Below are positions 54,474 through 64,000 of a DNA stretch of 64,000 nucleotides, one piece after another. The stretch comes from Ascidia mentula. Its lineage: Eukaryota; Chordata; Ascidiacea; Phlebobranchia; Ascidiidae. A program made the position numbers and the translations under genes. Below the pieces are notes generated by a model. The model saw only the letters and a list, made by a program, of their open reading frames with translations. It was not told the origin of the DNA and did no database searches. The stretch spans positions 8,632,001 to 8,696,000 of the forward strand of contig OX387201.1 in assembly GCA_947561715.1 (NCBI GenBank). Reading direction: 5' to 3'. Positions within the stretch are counted from its first letter, which is position 1; the number at the start of each line of letters is the position of its first letter.

Positions 54474-57400
54474 ATGAGTGCATTTCTACTTACATTTACG
54501 GGAAATTCCCTGGTTTTGTTGTTTCTTATCCACAGTGCAAAGCAGCGACTATTTTTGTTGATTTACGCGCGGACATTTAAAATGTTGCGTGGTAAAATGT
54601 TCAAACATTTCTCGAGAAAACATACACTTTCAACAGCGTTCTGCATTGTTTCCAGAAATGAAACCACCCATGTTATAGTGGGCGCAGGTATGGTTTAATT
54701 TTTTATTTGGCTTCTTTTCTTATTTTGTGTGATTTACATATTTTCTTCTGTTTTGCTTAATATAATCAAGAAATCATTTGGTAAAGATTGCTTACCCTGA
54801 AATGCATTAATGGACCAGATGGGAAAACTTATAACTAATTTTTTGGCAAAGTTGGGCCAACTGGCAAATGTGTTGTGCACACATAATGCATCTTAGTGTA
54901 TTTTTTCTGCATGGATTTCTCATGAAACAGCAAAAATATTTATATCCCACACAATATTTTGTACCAAACTGGTTGTAAAGTAATGCAATGGTTGGGTGTA
55001 TTGGGATTTGTATTTAACACTTCTCAGCTACTGCTTTTCTTCAGGTTCAGCAGGATGTGTGCTTGCCAACAGACTTACAGAAAATCCAAAAAATGAAGTT
55101 TTGTTACTTGAGGCTGGACCAAAGGATCGAATCCTGAATTCATTTCACCTCTCATGGAAGATCCACATGCCGGCTGCTTTAACATATAATCTTTGTGATA
55201 GCAAGTATAATTGGTAGGTGTTTTGCATGATTTTGTATTAGCAGATTGTCAATAGTTCACTTTTTACACACCAGCCTCTATAATCACAACAAAGATTTCT
55301 GTAGTTCTTAATTTAACCCTTCAGTTAGTGAGGTTCATTCTTATTTGCATTGCAAACTTCTGCATACAGAATATCAAATTTCTGCCAGGTATTACCACAC
55401 AACACCACAAAAGCATGTAAACAACCGTGTCATGTATTGGCCCAGAGGACGTGTGTGGGGTGGCTCATCTTCACTCAATGCCATGGTGTACATCCGTGGC
55501 CATGCATTTGACTACAATAGATGGGTTGAGGAAGGTGCTGAGGGTTGGTCGTATGATGAGGTTCTTCCCTACTTCAAAAAAGCACAAACACATGAATTGG
55601 GTGAAGATACATATAGGGGAGGAAATGGGCCACTGCATGTGTCAGTTGGTGAGTAGTTAAGAAAATTTTTTTTTATTATTTTATTGATTATTTCTTTACT
55701 TATTCCTTTGAATACATTTTTACAAAAGCGTAGAACCTCCTAAAGTAGTTGCTCAAGCATTTTTTAGGCTAAGGATAGTAGTTGGTTCCTGACATATGAT
55801 TATATGGATAACACCATCATATTCCTTAGATGTTGTAAATCAGTTCTGTTTAAATCTGTGTTAAACATGTTTGTATAGGATCACAAGAAAATCCACTTTT
55901 TGACGCCTTTCTGAGTGCTGGACAGCAAGCAGGTTATCCATATACACCAGATATGAATGGTTATCAACAGGAGGGATTTGGCAAAATGGATATGACTGTA
56001 CATAAAGGAAGACGCTGGAGTACTGCTTCGGCATACCTCAGACCAGCCTTAAGTCGGCCCAACCTGAAAACAGAGGTAGTGAAAAGTAACATGATTTTGG
56101 ATTCTTCAGATGTTCTATTCTAACTCCCCGATAAAACAAAGATATTTTTGTGTGAAACTGTACATAGTTGAAGCGTGAAATGTAATGTTGCCCTTACAAA
56201 GTCACTTGTTCGACTCCAGAATTCACGACACACAGTTTGAGAAGACCTGTTTTATGTAACTTGTTTGATAAGGTATTTGTCACATTGTATGTTGGGCTTG
56301 AATACATACTTGTCAACTAAAACACTAGTAAAAAGAGTTATCATTCACCACTAATGTTGGTTCACCTCTTGTGAAACAGGTTAACTGTTTGGCAAGCAGA
56401 GTTTTGTTTGATGGCCAAAATGCAATCGGTGTCGAGTACATACAAAATGGGTCAAAAAAGAGGGTGTTTGCTTCAAGTGAAGTGATTCTAAGTGGGGGTG
56501 CTATTAATTCTCCACAGCTTTTGATGTTGTCTGGAGTGGGTAAGTTTTTGGTTAATGTGCAAGGTTTGCATTGGTGTTTGCAGATTTCCCTGTTTTATTT
56601 CTCAATAAATTGTTTTAAAAACTGTTTGCATGAACATTGAGGAGTATTTAGTTGCATTAACAAAAATTTGTTGTAAAAGCTCCATTGCAACTTACAAACC
56701 TAATTACTGATTTGCTGTGCTTTGGTTTATTATTTTCTGTGTGTGGCAAGGGAATGCTGATGATCTGAAAAAGTTGGACATACCAACTGTTGCACATTTA
56801 CCTGGCGTGGGTCAAAACCTTCAGGACCATTTAGAACTCTATGTGCAGCATAAATGCAAAAAGGTTTTGTTTAATGCATGTTTATTGTTTGAATACTTTA
56901 TTTTTACTGCCAAGAAAATCATTCTGTGAAGACATACTTTCACCGATCGATTCCGAAATTATAGACTTCTTTGCAAATAACTGTAACTGAATGTTAATTG
57001 CACGTTGAAAAATCTGACTATAGAAAATTTTGGTCACTACCGGCATGCATTCCTACTAATCGACCTGCAAATCACAAGTTACAGATGATTTTTTGATTAA
57101 CGAAATTATGATGTTGTGGATTGCATTAACATTAAATATGTGGTAGTAAATGTGCACTAAAAAACCAAATGTTACAAATTTGTACAAACCAGTAAATTCT
57201 TTGCATTTACTTTGTTTTCAGCCAATTACACTGTACAGTGCACAACAGCCATTAAACATGGTTCAAGTTGGGTTGGAATGGCTTGTTAAACAAACAGGTC
57301 TTGGTGCCTCTTCCCATTTATGTGCGGGTGGTTTCATTCGAAGTAAAGGTGGTTTAACTCACCCTGACATTCAGTTTCATTTTCTTCCATCACAAGTATG

Positions 57401-58339
57401 TTAATGTCCTCTTTAATTCTCAAAACGATGTCCCGCATAAGTATTACCACTTCACTTGTAGGTTATTGATCATGGCAGAAAAGCATCGGAATGTCATGCA
57501 TTCCAGGTGCATGTTGGAAGTTTGCGTGGCAGCAGTAAAGGATGGTTAAAACTCCAATCCAAAGAACCAAATGTTCACCCAATAATAGAACCTAATTACT
57601 TACAAACAGGTGTGCACTGTTTCTTAGTTACTATTACACAGTGAATGCTGAAGAACTGAATTATTATTTCACTTGATAGTTATGCAAGGAAATAACATGC
57701 ATTGCAGAGGCTGATAGGTGGGAGTTGCGTGAATGTGTCAAGTTGACCAGAGAAATTTTTCAACAACCTGCATTTGAGCAGTTTAGTGGTGAAGAGCTAC
57801 GACCTGGCACTAATGTAATTAAAATTTTGTTTATTTTGTGGAAGCTTATTGTATACCTTATTGTAATACATTTGAGTTGTTTACATACACAGTTATATGC
57901 AATGTATAATGGCATATTTGTACAGGTACAAACAAATGAAGAAATTGATGCATTTGTAAGGGAGAAGTGTGACTCTGCCTATCACCCTTCATGTACATGC
58001 AAGATGGGATCTGTACATGATCCAATGGCTGTTGTGGATCCAGAGCTGAAAGTATGGCCCAATTTGAAGTTCTGACTTTCTATTACACTTTGATAGTTGT
58101 AAACCATACACAAAAATATCTAGTCTACATTAAAAACAAAGCTATGTGTTTAGGTCATTGGACTCAATCACATCAGGGTGGTCGACGCTTCTGTGATGCC
58201 TAGCATAGCTAGTGGAAATCTTAATGCTCCGACTGTTATGATTGCTGAAAAGGCAGCAGACATTATACAAGACAAAAAACCTTTATGTCATCCAAACACA
58301 CCAGTATATGTTCCAAAGGACATAGAGAGTCAGCGCTAA
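54474..58339 (+). CDS. CHDH: Choline dehydrogenase, mitochondrial (GMC oxidoreductase)
   Basis: FAD enzyme that oxidises choline to betaine aldehyde in the mitochondrial inner membrane. Eleven exons: 54474-54687, 55045-55213, 55389-55648, 55879-56075, 56380-56539, 56751-56863, 57222-57395, 57462-57609, 57708-57814, 57926-58051, 58154-58339; phases match. The product is 617 residues from the first ATG, or 581 from ATG 54582, which begins a better transit peptide ([14 protein letters not shown]). Landmarks: FAD-binding [41 protein letters not shown] (GMC signature 1), [17 protein letters not shown] (GMC signature 2), [10 protein letters not shown] with the catalytic-site histidine, and [19 protein letters not shown] with the second catalytic region. 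The C-terminus VPKDIESQR resembles vertebrate CHDH. One acceptor (before 56751) is a weak GGCAAG|GG. Convergent with the mS25 gene, 226 bases apart. Confidence 0.96.
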
Positions 58340-58565
58340 AACAAAGGTGTCTATTAAACACACTGTACTCAGCCTGTGTAGGAGTGGGAAAAAGCTGTAT
58401 TTTTGTTGCAGCTTGACATGATTTGGAAAGCCATTCTACACATTCCATGAAGTAGTTTGGATTATTATTCAATATTGAAAGGTTTGGTGGAGAAAACATT
58501 GTTACAATTTATGTTTAGTAAATTCCAAAAGGAAATGGTTTCGCTACATAGTAGCTATCCGGGTT

Positions 58566-59459
58566 TCAACTCATTTCTTCAATTCCATGAGGATATTTCT
58601 TTGGATTGTAATTCCAGTTTCGTTTTCCACTTAACTTTTCTCTTGCATCAAATGGAATAACTTCACCAGAACCTGAACATGGAAGTTGTCCATATTCAGT
58701 ACAAATGCATTTGCGTGCAAAGTTTTCTCCAAAATTTGCTGGATTTGGTTCCACAGCCTTGCTTTCAATTTTCACCAATTCACTAACATGAAAAAGGAAA
58801 ATTTCAGTATACTTTTATCAGATCAGCAGGTCCTAAAGTGCTTAACATTATATTTTTACCTGGACCAAAGGTTGCAGCATGATTTAAATATATTTACTGT
58901 GGTTGTATAACAGTTATAACTTACTGTGGTTTTCCAAATGCTTTTTGTATGTGTTGTACAATTTCAAGCTGTGACATTCCTTCAATATCAACATGAACTT
59001 TTTCTCCATCATCTGGGGTATAATGTAAAGCTTATGCAGCCACCATGAAAGCTTAATATCGGTATCAGAGTTACACAAACTTACCAAGGAAAAATGTAAT
59101 GAATGGCGTTGGAGTAAGATTTTCCACACACAATATCTGTACATCAGGGTTTTTGTACTGCAGTTGCCCGAAGTTTAAATCATTGAATTCGCTGCAATGA
59201 TTTATTTACTTTTATAACAAAGTTCTGCTAAGTAATGGCGTTTAACATTTACTTACTGCACCCCGCCGGTGTGATAGGAACCGTAATGTATTGCGACGAT
59301 TTTTACACAATCTCGAAACACAATTCCTTCTTCGAGGTACTGTCGAGTTTTAGTGACTGGATTTCGCCCTCTCATCATTCCTCTCATAGGTCTTGTATAT
59401 CGAACTTGTTTTCTAGCACCAATTGCCCGTCGTAACAGCGTCGCGGAACGAAATACCAT
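58566..59459 (-). CDS. MRPS25: Mitochondrial small ribosomal subunit protein mS25
   Basis: Thioredoxin-fold component of the mitochondrial 28S ribosomal subunit. Exons 59257-59459, 59085-59191, 58925-59012 and 58566-58782 give 204 residues (human 173), phases matching. Landmarks: TRPMRGMMRGRNPVTKTRQY and FRDCVKIVAIHY at the start, QYKNPDVQI, the segment FFLDDGEKVHVDIEG, and the C-terminal cysteine block NPANFGENFARKCICTEY then GQLPCSG, which matches the zinc/iron-sulfur-associated cysteines of vertebrate mS25. Residues 1-20 are rich in arginine and lack acids, fitting a presequence. ATG at 59459 is the only reasonable start. Confidence 0.93.
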
Positions 59460-61074
59460 GATATTTTTCTTGCTTTGCCCCAGCAGTGAAGACGATAAGT
59501 GTATTTCGTTCGTACCAAATCACAACTTTTCGCAGAATTTCCAAGTCTGTCTTTTTTCGATACGCATGATTGCACCCATAAAACGCTTGATTGACTGAAT
59601 GATAAAATCATGATAAAATCTACTACCTTAAAAATGCATTTTAGTTTTATATAGAAAGCAGCTTTGTTCCCGTCAGCTATTTTTAATTCTGAAGATGTAA
59701 ATAGTTAAAAACATTTTATAAATCCAAATTGCATTTTTTTGTAAATTTTATTATAATTTAAGCATGGTGTTTCCCCACTATTTTTATTCTGGCAGAATAT
59801 GAATATGTTTTTCTTCAAAAATGTTCCACAATAGTGATCATTACTTCGCACGAAGATTAATCAAATACTTAAGTGTTTGTTCAGTCTATAAATCACAGTA
59901 TATCGCATAATTGAAACAAAAATCAAACACAACGGTTGGAACACACAAATTACTCTTAGCAAATTGAAGATTATTCATTAGAATGAATGACTACTAACAA
60001 TAGTGATTTTACCTATTTCACTATGGGGGGCACGCGGCTGAATGTGACGTACCCCCATAGCAAAACACGCAAAATCGCTTGTGTTTCAAGTCATGCTGAT
60101 GGAATACCTGGGATTTGTACCGATCTAATTGCGTTCTGAAAACTATAGGTAGCGGAAAGTACTTTCACATGTAACGTACTCTCCCTGGTGAAATACGTAA
60201 AATGGCTGATGTTTGTAGTCATTCTCATTAATAATGTGAAATTTGCTGCCAGTAATTTGTGTGGTTTGACCGGCGAGTTTGATTTTTGTTAAATTATGCG
60301 ACGTACTGTGATTTTGTAGACAGAACAAACATATAATTATGGTGGCCTATGAGTGCCACCCAAAAAAACAACAATGGACATAAAAATCAAACGAAAAATG
60401 ATTTGCAAATGAAAATTAATTTGCAAATAAATATCAAACTGCAAACGCAAAGTGATTTGCAAATAAAAATCAAATTGCAAATGAAAAGTAATTCGCAAAT
60501 GAAAATGATTTGCGAATGAAAAGTAATTTGCAAACGAAAGTCATTTGCAAATAAAAATTAATTTGAAAATGAAAATGATTTGCAAACGCAAAGTAATTTG
60601 CAAACAACAATCAAATTGCAAATGAAAAGTAATTTGAAAATGAAAATGATTTGCAAACGCAAAGTGATTTGCAAACAAAAATCAAATTGCAAATGAAAAG
60701 TAATTTGAAAATGAAAATGATTTGCAAAGTGATTTGAATTTTTTTTTTCGCTATCTCGACGTGGCCGAGACGCGCCAGTGCCAAGTGTTTCCCAAAGCAA
60801 AACACTCACTTGCACTTTTTACCTAAAAAAAATTGAAATATATTTGATGCCATATTTCTTTAACGTTAAACAAGATTTATAAGTGGAAATATTCAATTTA
60901 ACGTTCTGTAATAGACCTTCACGCTGTCTGTGACTAAAATAGTTTGAAAACACTATCGCGCGTTATGGTCGGTTGCATCGGGCTTAAACTGTGACCGCTT
61001 TGAGTCTTTATTTTGACATTTCTTACACCGATCATTCAGTAGGTGTACATGAAGTAGTAACAGCCGTAAATATG
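59460..61074. other. Intergenic, repeat-rich
   Basis: No gene. A small hairpin, CTATGGGGG at 60021-60029 against CCCCCATAG at 60052-60060, lies ahead of the tandem array. Confidence 0.5.
60388..60738. repeat. AT-rich tandem array of ATTTGCAAA units, 71-bp higher-order period
   Basis: About 350 bases made of variants of (G/A)ATTTGCAAA(C/T)(G/A)AAA. A higher-order 71-base period is clear: GATTTGCAAACGCAAAGT begins at 60577 and 60648, and the third copy starts at 60719 and is cut short. Apparent minus-strand frames here (FHFQITFHLQ repeats) are only translations of the array. Confidence 0.85.
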
Positions 61075-62221
61075 GAACTAAATGGACCAGGAAAGTGTTT
61101 GGGTTATAGAGCCATGCACTAGAAGTTGAGGAAACAACATGGAATGAACGTGCCTAGAGATTTAGTGTATGCTGCCATGTCTGAATTAGATCCTTAAGGT
61201 CTTCAAACCAGGAACCCATGTAACACAAGAAAAAAAACAAAAAAAGGTTATTTTACAAGCAAAGGATCTGATTGGGTGCATTCTTTGGATGGGCATTGCA
61301 AATTAATGGGATTTCAAAGAAGCACTTTTCCTTTAGCTGTGTATGGATGTATTGACACAGCAAGTCGAAAAATTTTATCAAACAAGAACTATGTCATCTT
61401 ATATTAGACTTGACAAAGGTACAGAGACTGGTATAATGGCAACAATGCATGCATATCTAAGAAATTTTCATGGTGACATTAGTGATGCAAGTACCACTGT
61501 CATTTACGGAAAATCGACTTCGAATCAGGTGAAATTTATCAACGTAATTAGGTTAAGAGTCTGAAATGGATGTGTTATATATATATTTATTTACAGATTG
61601 AGAGATGGTGGAAAGAATTGCATGAGAGACTTGAAAAATATTTCAAAAGTCAGTTAATGTATTTGAAGGAAAGGGGTCATTACAACCCTGAAATGGCTTT
61701 GGATAGGTAATGATATCCTTGATTGTTTTTGTTTATAACACCAACAAAATAATTGTGTGTGTTGTGTTAACAGAGATGTACTTGCATTTGTGTATATACC
61801 TGTCTTAAAAAAGGAAATGGAAATATTTGTGGAAAACTGGAACATACATAGAATTCGATACCAAAAAGACACTTATCTCCCTGATGGTGTTCCTGATCAC
61901 ATTTATAACTTTCCAGAAAAATACGGGCTTGAAAGATGTGGTAAGGCAAAAATCAATTTTTTGGATTTCCTTACATATGTACATATCCATAAAGGACTAT
62001 CTGCAGGCTTGACTGTAAGTGAACAACAACTAAAAGAAGTTGCAGAGTTATCGGGAGTACTGGATGTTCCTACAGAATATTTACTTTCGCGCCAGCAGGA
62101 TTTACTACAAACTTACATACCCAATCCTGAAAAGTTGCATGCGTCAGATTGCACAGATGCATACTTATTCTTGAAGGAAAAGGTTGTTTCTCATTTGAAC
62201 AGAGATCCTTTGTGTTTATAA
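61075..62221 (+). pseudogene. Decayed DDE/integrase-core transposase-like gene
   Basis: Matches the 'integrase core domain' proteins common in fish, cnidarians and invertebrate deuterostomes. The order is an N-terminal helix segment (GPGKCLGYRAMH), a DDE catalytic core with DWVHSLDGHCK (first D), RLDKGTETG (second D) and NQ-IERWWKEL (E), and a C-terminal part VLPDGVP-like LPDGVPDHIYNFPEKYGLE. The 5' part has stops at 61120-61122 and 61195-61197 and at least two frameshifts, one in the A-rich tract around 61,220-61,245. Two introns, 61529-61596 and 61707-61773, have good borders, and the last exon (61774-62221) is still open. AATAAA at 62337-62342 suggests it was once, or is, transcribed. Transposition source is inferred; no terminal repeats were found. 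Confidence 0.8.
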
Positions 62222-62929
62222 AACTTTGTACAAGGTTGCATTGAACCATAATGAGTTATTTGCTACCCAACAGTGTTTTTTAACATGACCAATGGTTGCG
62301 ACTGATAAATGCAAACATGATCTTTTGTATTGTCTCAATAAAAAGTGCCACTGTCACCATCAACTGTCTGTGCTAATATAGTATTTCCCAAATCTCACTA
62401 ACTCACCAAACAGACCAATGGGTTGAAGGAATGACATGATTTAATTTGTTGACATCATTGAATAATATATTGCATAAGTTGTTCTGAAATATGCAAGTAC
62501 AAAATATATTTACATGGGTAATTGGGTATAACATTGACAATTTAGGCTTCTTGTTTGACAATGGAATAGCAAGAAAGGGAACATGCTACAAACTAGGATA
62601 AATAAAGACATTAGACAATGAATAATGTACACAATGAGGTAGTGGTTTCATACAAGGTCACTCACATGCAAAAAGTAAAGTACTACATTTATAGATGTGT
62701 TGTACCAACAAATATGCTGTCATGTGAGGTAAAAACACTATATACAAGCTAATACCAAACTAACTAATCATACTTAACAGTTAACAAATTTGTTTTAGTA
62801 CCAAAACAAATTTGGTTAAAACACTGAAACTGAAGATGGCAGGAATTACTTTACATACAGTGAGTGTGTACAAAGAAGTTCCATGATAATCGTAAATGCT
62901 ACAAGAAAATGTAAAGACAAATCAGAGAA
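62222..62929. other. Intergenic between two decayed genes
   Basis: Contains the AATAAA of the integrase-like gene. AT-rich, no coding signal. Confidence 0.5.
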
Positions 62930-64000
62930 TCATTTTACATTTGACAAATTTAGGAGCCTACAAAAATCATTACACTCATGCTGATCTATAAAATTTGAAA
63001 TTGCTACTTTTGATAAGTTTCCAGTGCAAAACAAACAAGCTCCATTTTCATCTGTTTGTTCAAGCGATGCAATCTTTGGGTCAGTGTACACTAGTGTTCC
63101 ACCTTGAATGTCAGTTAAAAGAAGCTGCTGACCAGTCTGTTGATAGCTGTAATGAGCTAAGCTGCAAGCTTTTTGGCAGGCAATTAATTGCTTGTTGCCA
63201 CATACAGTGCCATCATTTGAAGTTTTCAGAAATGTACTCTTCCAAAGTGACAAACTGTTAATCTTTTTCACAAATCTTACCCAAGAAAATTTTTGTGTAT
63301 GATGGCACGTATCCAAAACTACAAGTCGGCAAGCCTTTTACTGTTTGAGCAAGTTGTGCTGCAAAATTCGCTGCTAGCATATGGGACTGCACAATCTTAC
63401 GAGTGTGTTTTTCAGGAGTTTGATTTGTTTCCTTTATTGCTTCTATAGTGGCAGGCAGATACTTTTTTGAAACCCAAGTTCCGGGCAAAACGTCACTTGG
63501 AGAATGAACTTTAAAAGCTTTTCTGAAGCCACCTTCACTAAAACTATTTTTTTCAACTTGAATATCAACTTCCTTTTCGGTACTCCACATGAAATTGGAA
63601 ATATGGAATTCTGAAAGTTTAATTCTAGTGGTGGTTGCTTCCATTGCACAACCTAATACTTAAAGGCTTTTTGAGATGATATATCCACTTTTCACACATG
63701 GTTTAGGGTTATTTGTAGCCCCACTTACTATTTTCCTTCTTTTAATGCTTGGTAACTCTGCACTGTCATTTGATGACAAGTTTAAAACTTCATCATCATC
63801 ATTGTGGGACAACTTTGTTTGTTTGCAAATTGCTCTTATGTGTAGAACTCGAAAGTTAGGAAGTTGATTCAACAAGGTGCATGAAGGACCTTGCTCCCCA
63901 GCGAAAATGTCACAAGTCAAATCTTGATCCTCAAATGAAAAATGTCTGTTACAAGCCTCTTTAATGTTTCCAATGGTGATTTCGTCGAACAAGTAAGGAA
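62930..64000 (-). pseudogene. Decayed alpha-kinase gene, 5' end outside window
   Basis: Carries the atypical alpha-kinase (MHCK/eEF2K/TRPM7) domain. Landmarks on the minus strand: FSEGGFRKAFKVHS (glycine-rich start), then SLAHYSYQQTGQQLLLTDIQ (the metal-binding D-x-Q), and CTGNLSKVAISNFIDQHECN with FCRLLNL (GxGNLG-type loop and zinc-site His-Cys-Cys). Upstream (63660-63992) is a basic linker and a small conserved module, IKEACNRHFSFEDQDLTCDI. One continuous frame is broken by stops at 63660-63662 and 63258-63260, and a frameshift near 63,220 separates the kinase halves. The only intron that would bridge the second break is 26 bases, too short to be credible. No introns are seen, which points to a retrocopy or element-borne gene. 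Confidence 0.75.

Noticed and set aside
60558..60815. Minus-strand frames with repeated FHFQITFHLQ
   Set aside because: Translation of the tandem array, not a gene.
63240..63290. 26-base GT-AG 'intron' that would repair the alpha-kinase frame
   Set aside because: Far below animal intron sizes; a nonsense mutation plus frameshift explains the break better.

Overview
The window is eukaryotic nuclear DNA from an animal, most likely an ascidian tunicate (Ciona-like). It is AT-rich and gene-dense, with many short GT-AG introns and genes a few hundred bases apart. The proteins are metazoan: DLG-family MAGUK, SAP130, kinesin light chain, mitochondrial creatine kinase, choline dehydrogenase, CENP-X. 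The species is inferred, not proven. Eleven protein-coding genes could be assembled with intact reading frames across their splice sites, plus one gene cut by the left edge and two decayed genes at the right end.

Layout, left to right. 1-1246 (+): 3' part of a fibrinogen-domain secreted protein, with a tRNA-like repeat in an intron. 1590-3603 (-): ATP synthase gamma subunit. 5754-6829 (-): CENP-X followed by an MBLAC1-type metallo-beta-lactamase, close enough to be one transcription unit. 8857-27919 (-): a 25-exon DLG gene (L27, three PDZ, SH3, GUK) that fills nearly a third of the window and carries at least one convincing alternative first exon. 29686-36220 (-): SAP130, 23 coding exons, with a small retroelement-like insertion in one intron. 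37823-39766 (+): an intronless kinesin light chain, head-to-head with SAP130. 42916-46005 (+): mitochondrial creatine kinase, 7 exons. 47378-48538 (-): ceramide-1-phosphate transfer protein. 48945-49324 (-): an unrecognised 60-residue single-pass membrane protein. 51698-53193 (+): HAD phosphatase. 54474-58339 (+): choline dehydrogenase. 58566-59459 (-): mitochondrial ribosomal protein mS25. 60388-60738: AT-rich tandem array. 61075-62221 (+): decayed integrase-type transposase. 62930-64000 (-): decayed alpha-kinase that runs off the right edge.

There is no functional cluster. The genes are mostly housekeeping, with a noticeable share acting in mitochondria (ATP synthase gamma, creatine kinase, choline dehydrogenase, mS25). 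The most informative regions are the DLG locus, where alternative promoters appear to make the same alpha (palmitoylated) and beta (L27) N-termini known from vertebrate PSD-95/SAP97, and the SAP130 intron holding a hammerhead-like fold inside an insertion with a target-site duplication. All exon models come from reading splice signals and conserved residues by eye; no alignment or transcript data were available.
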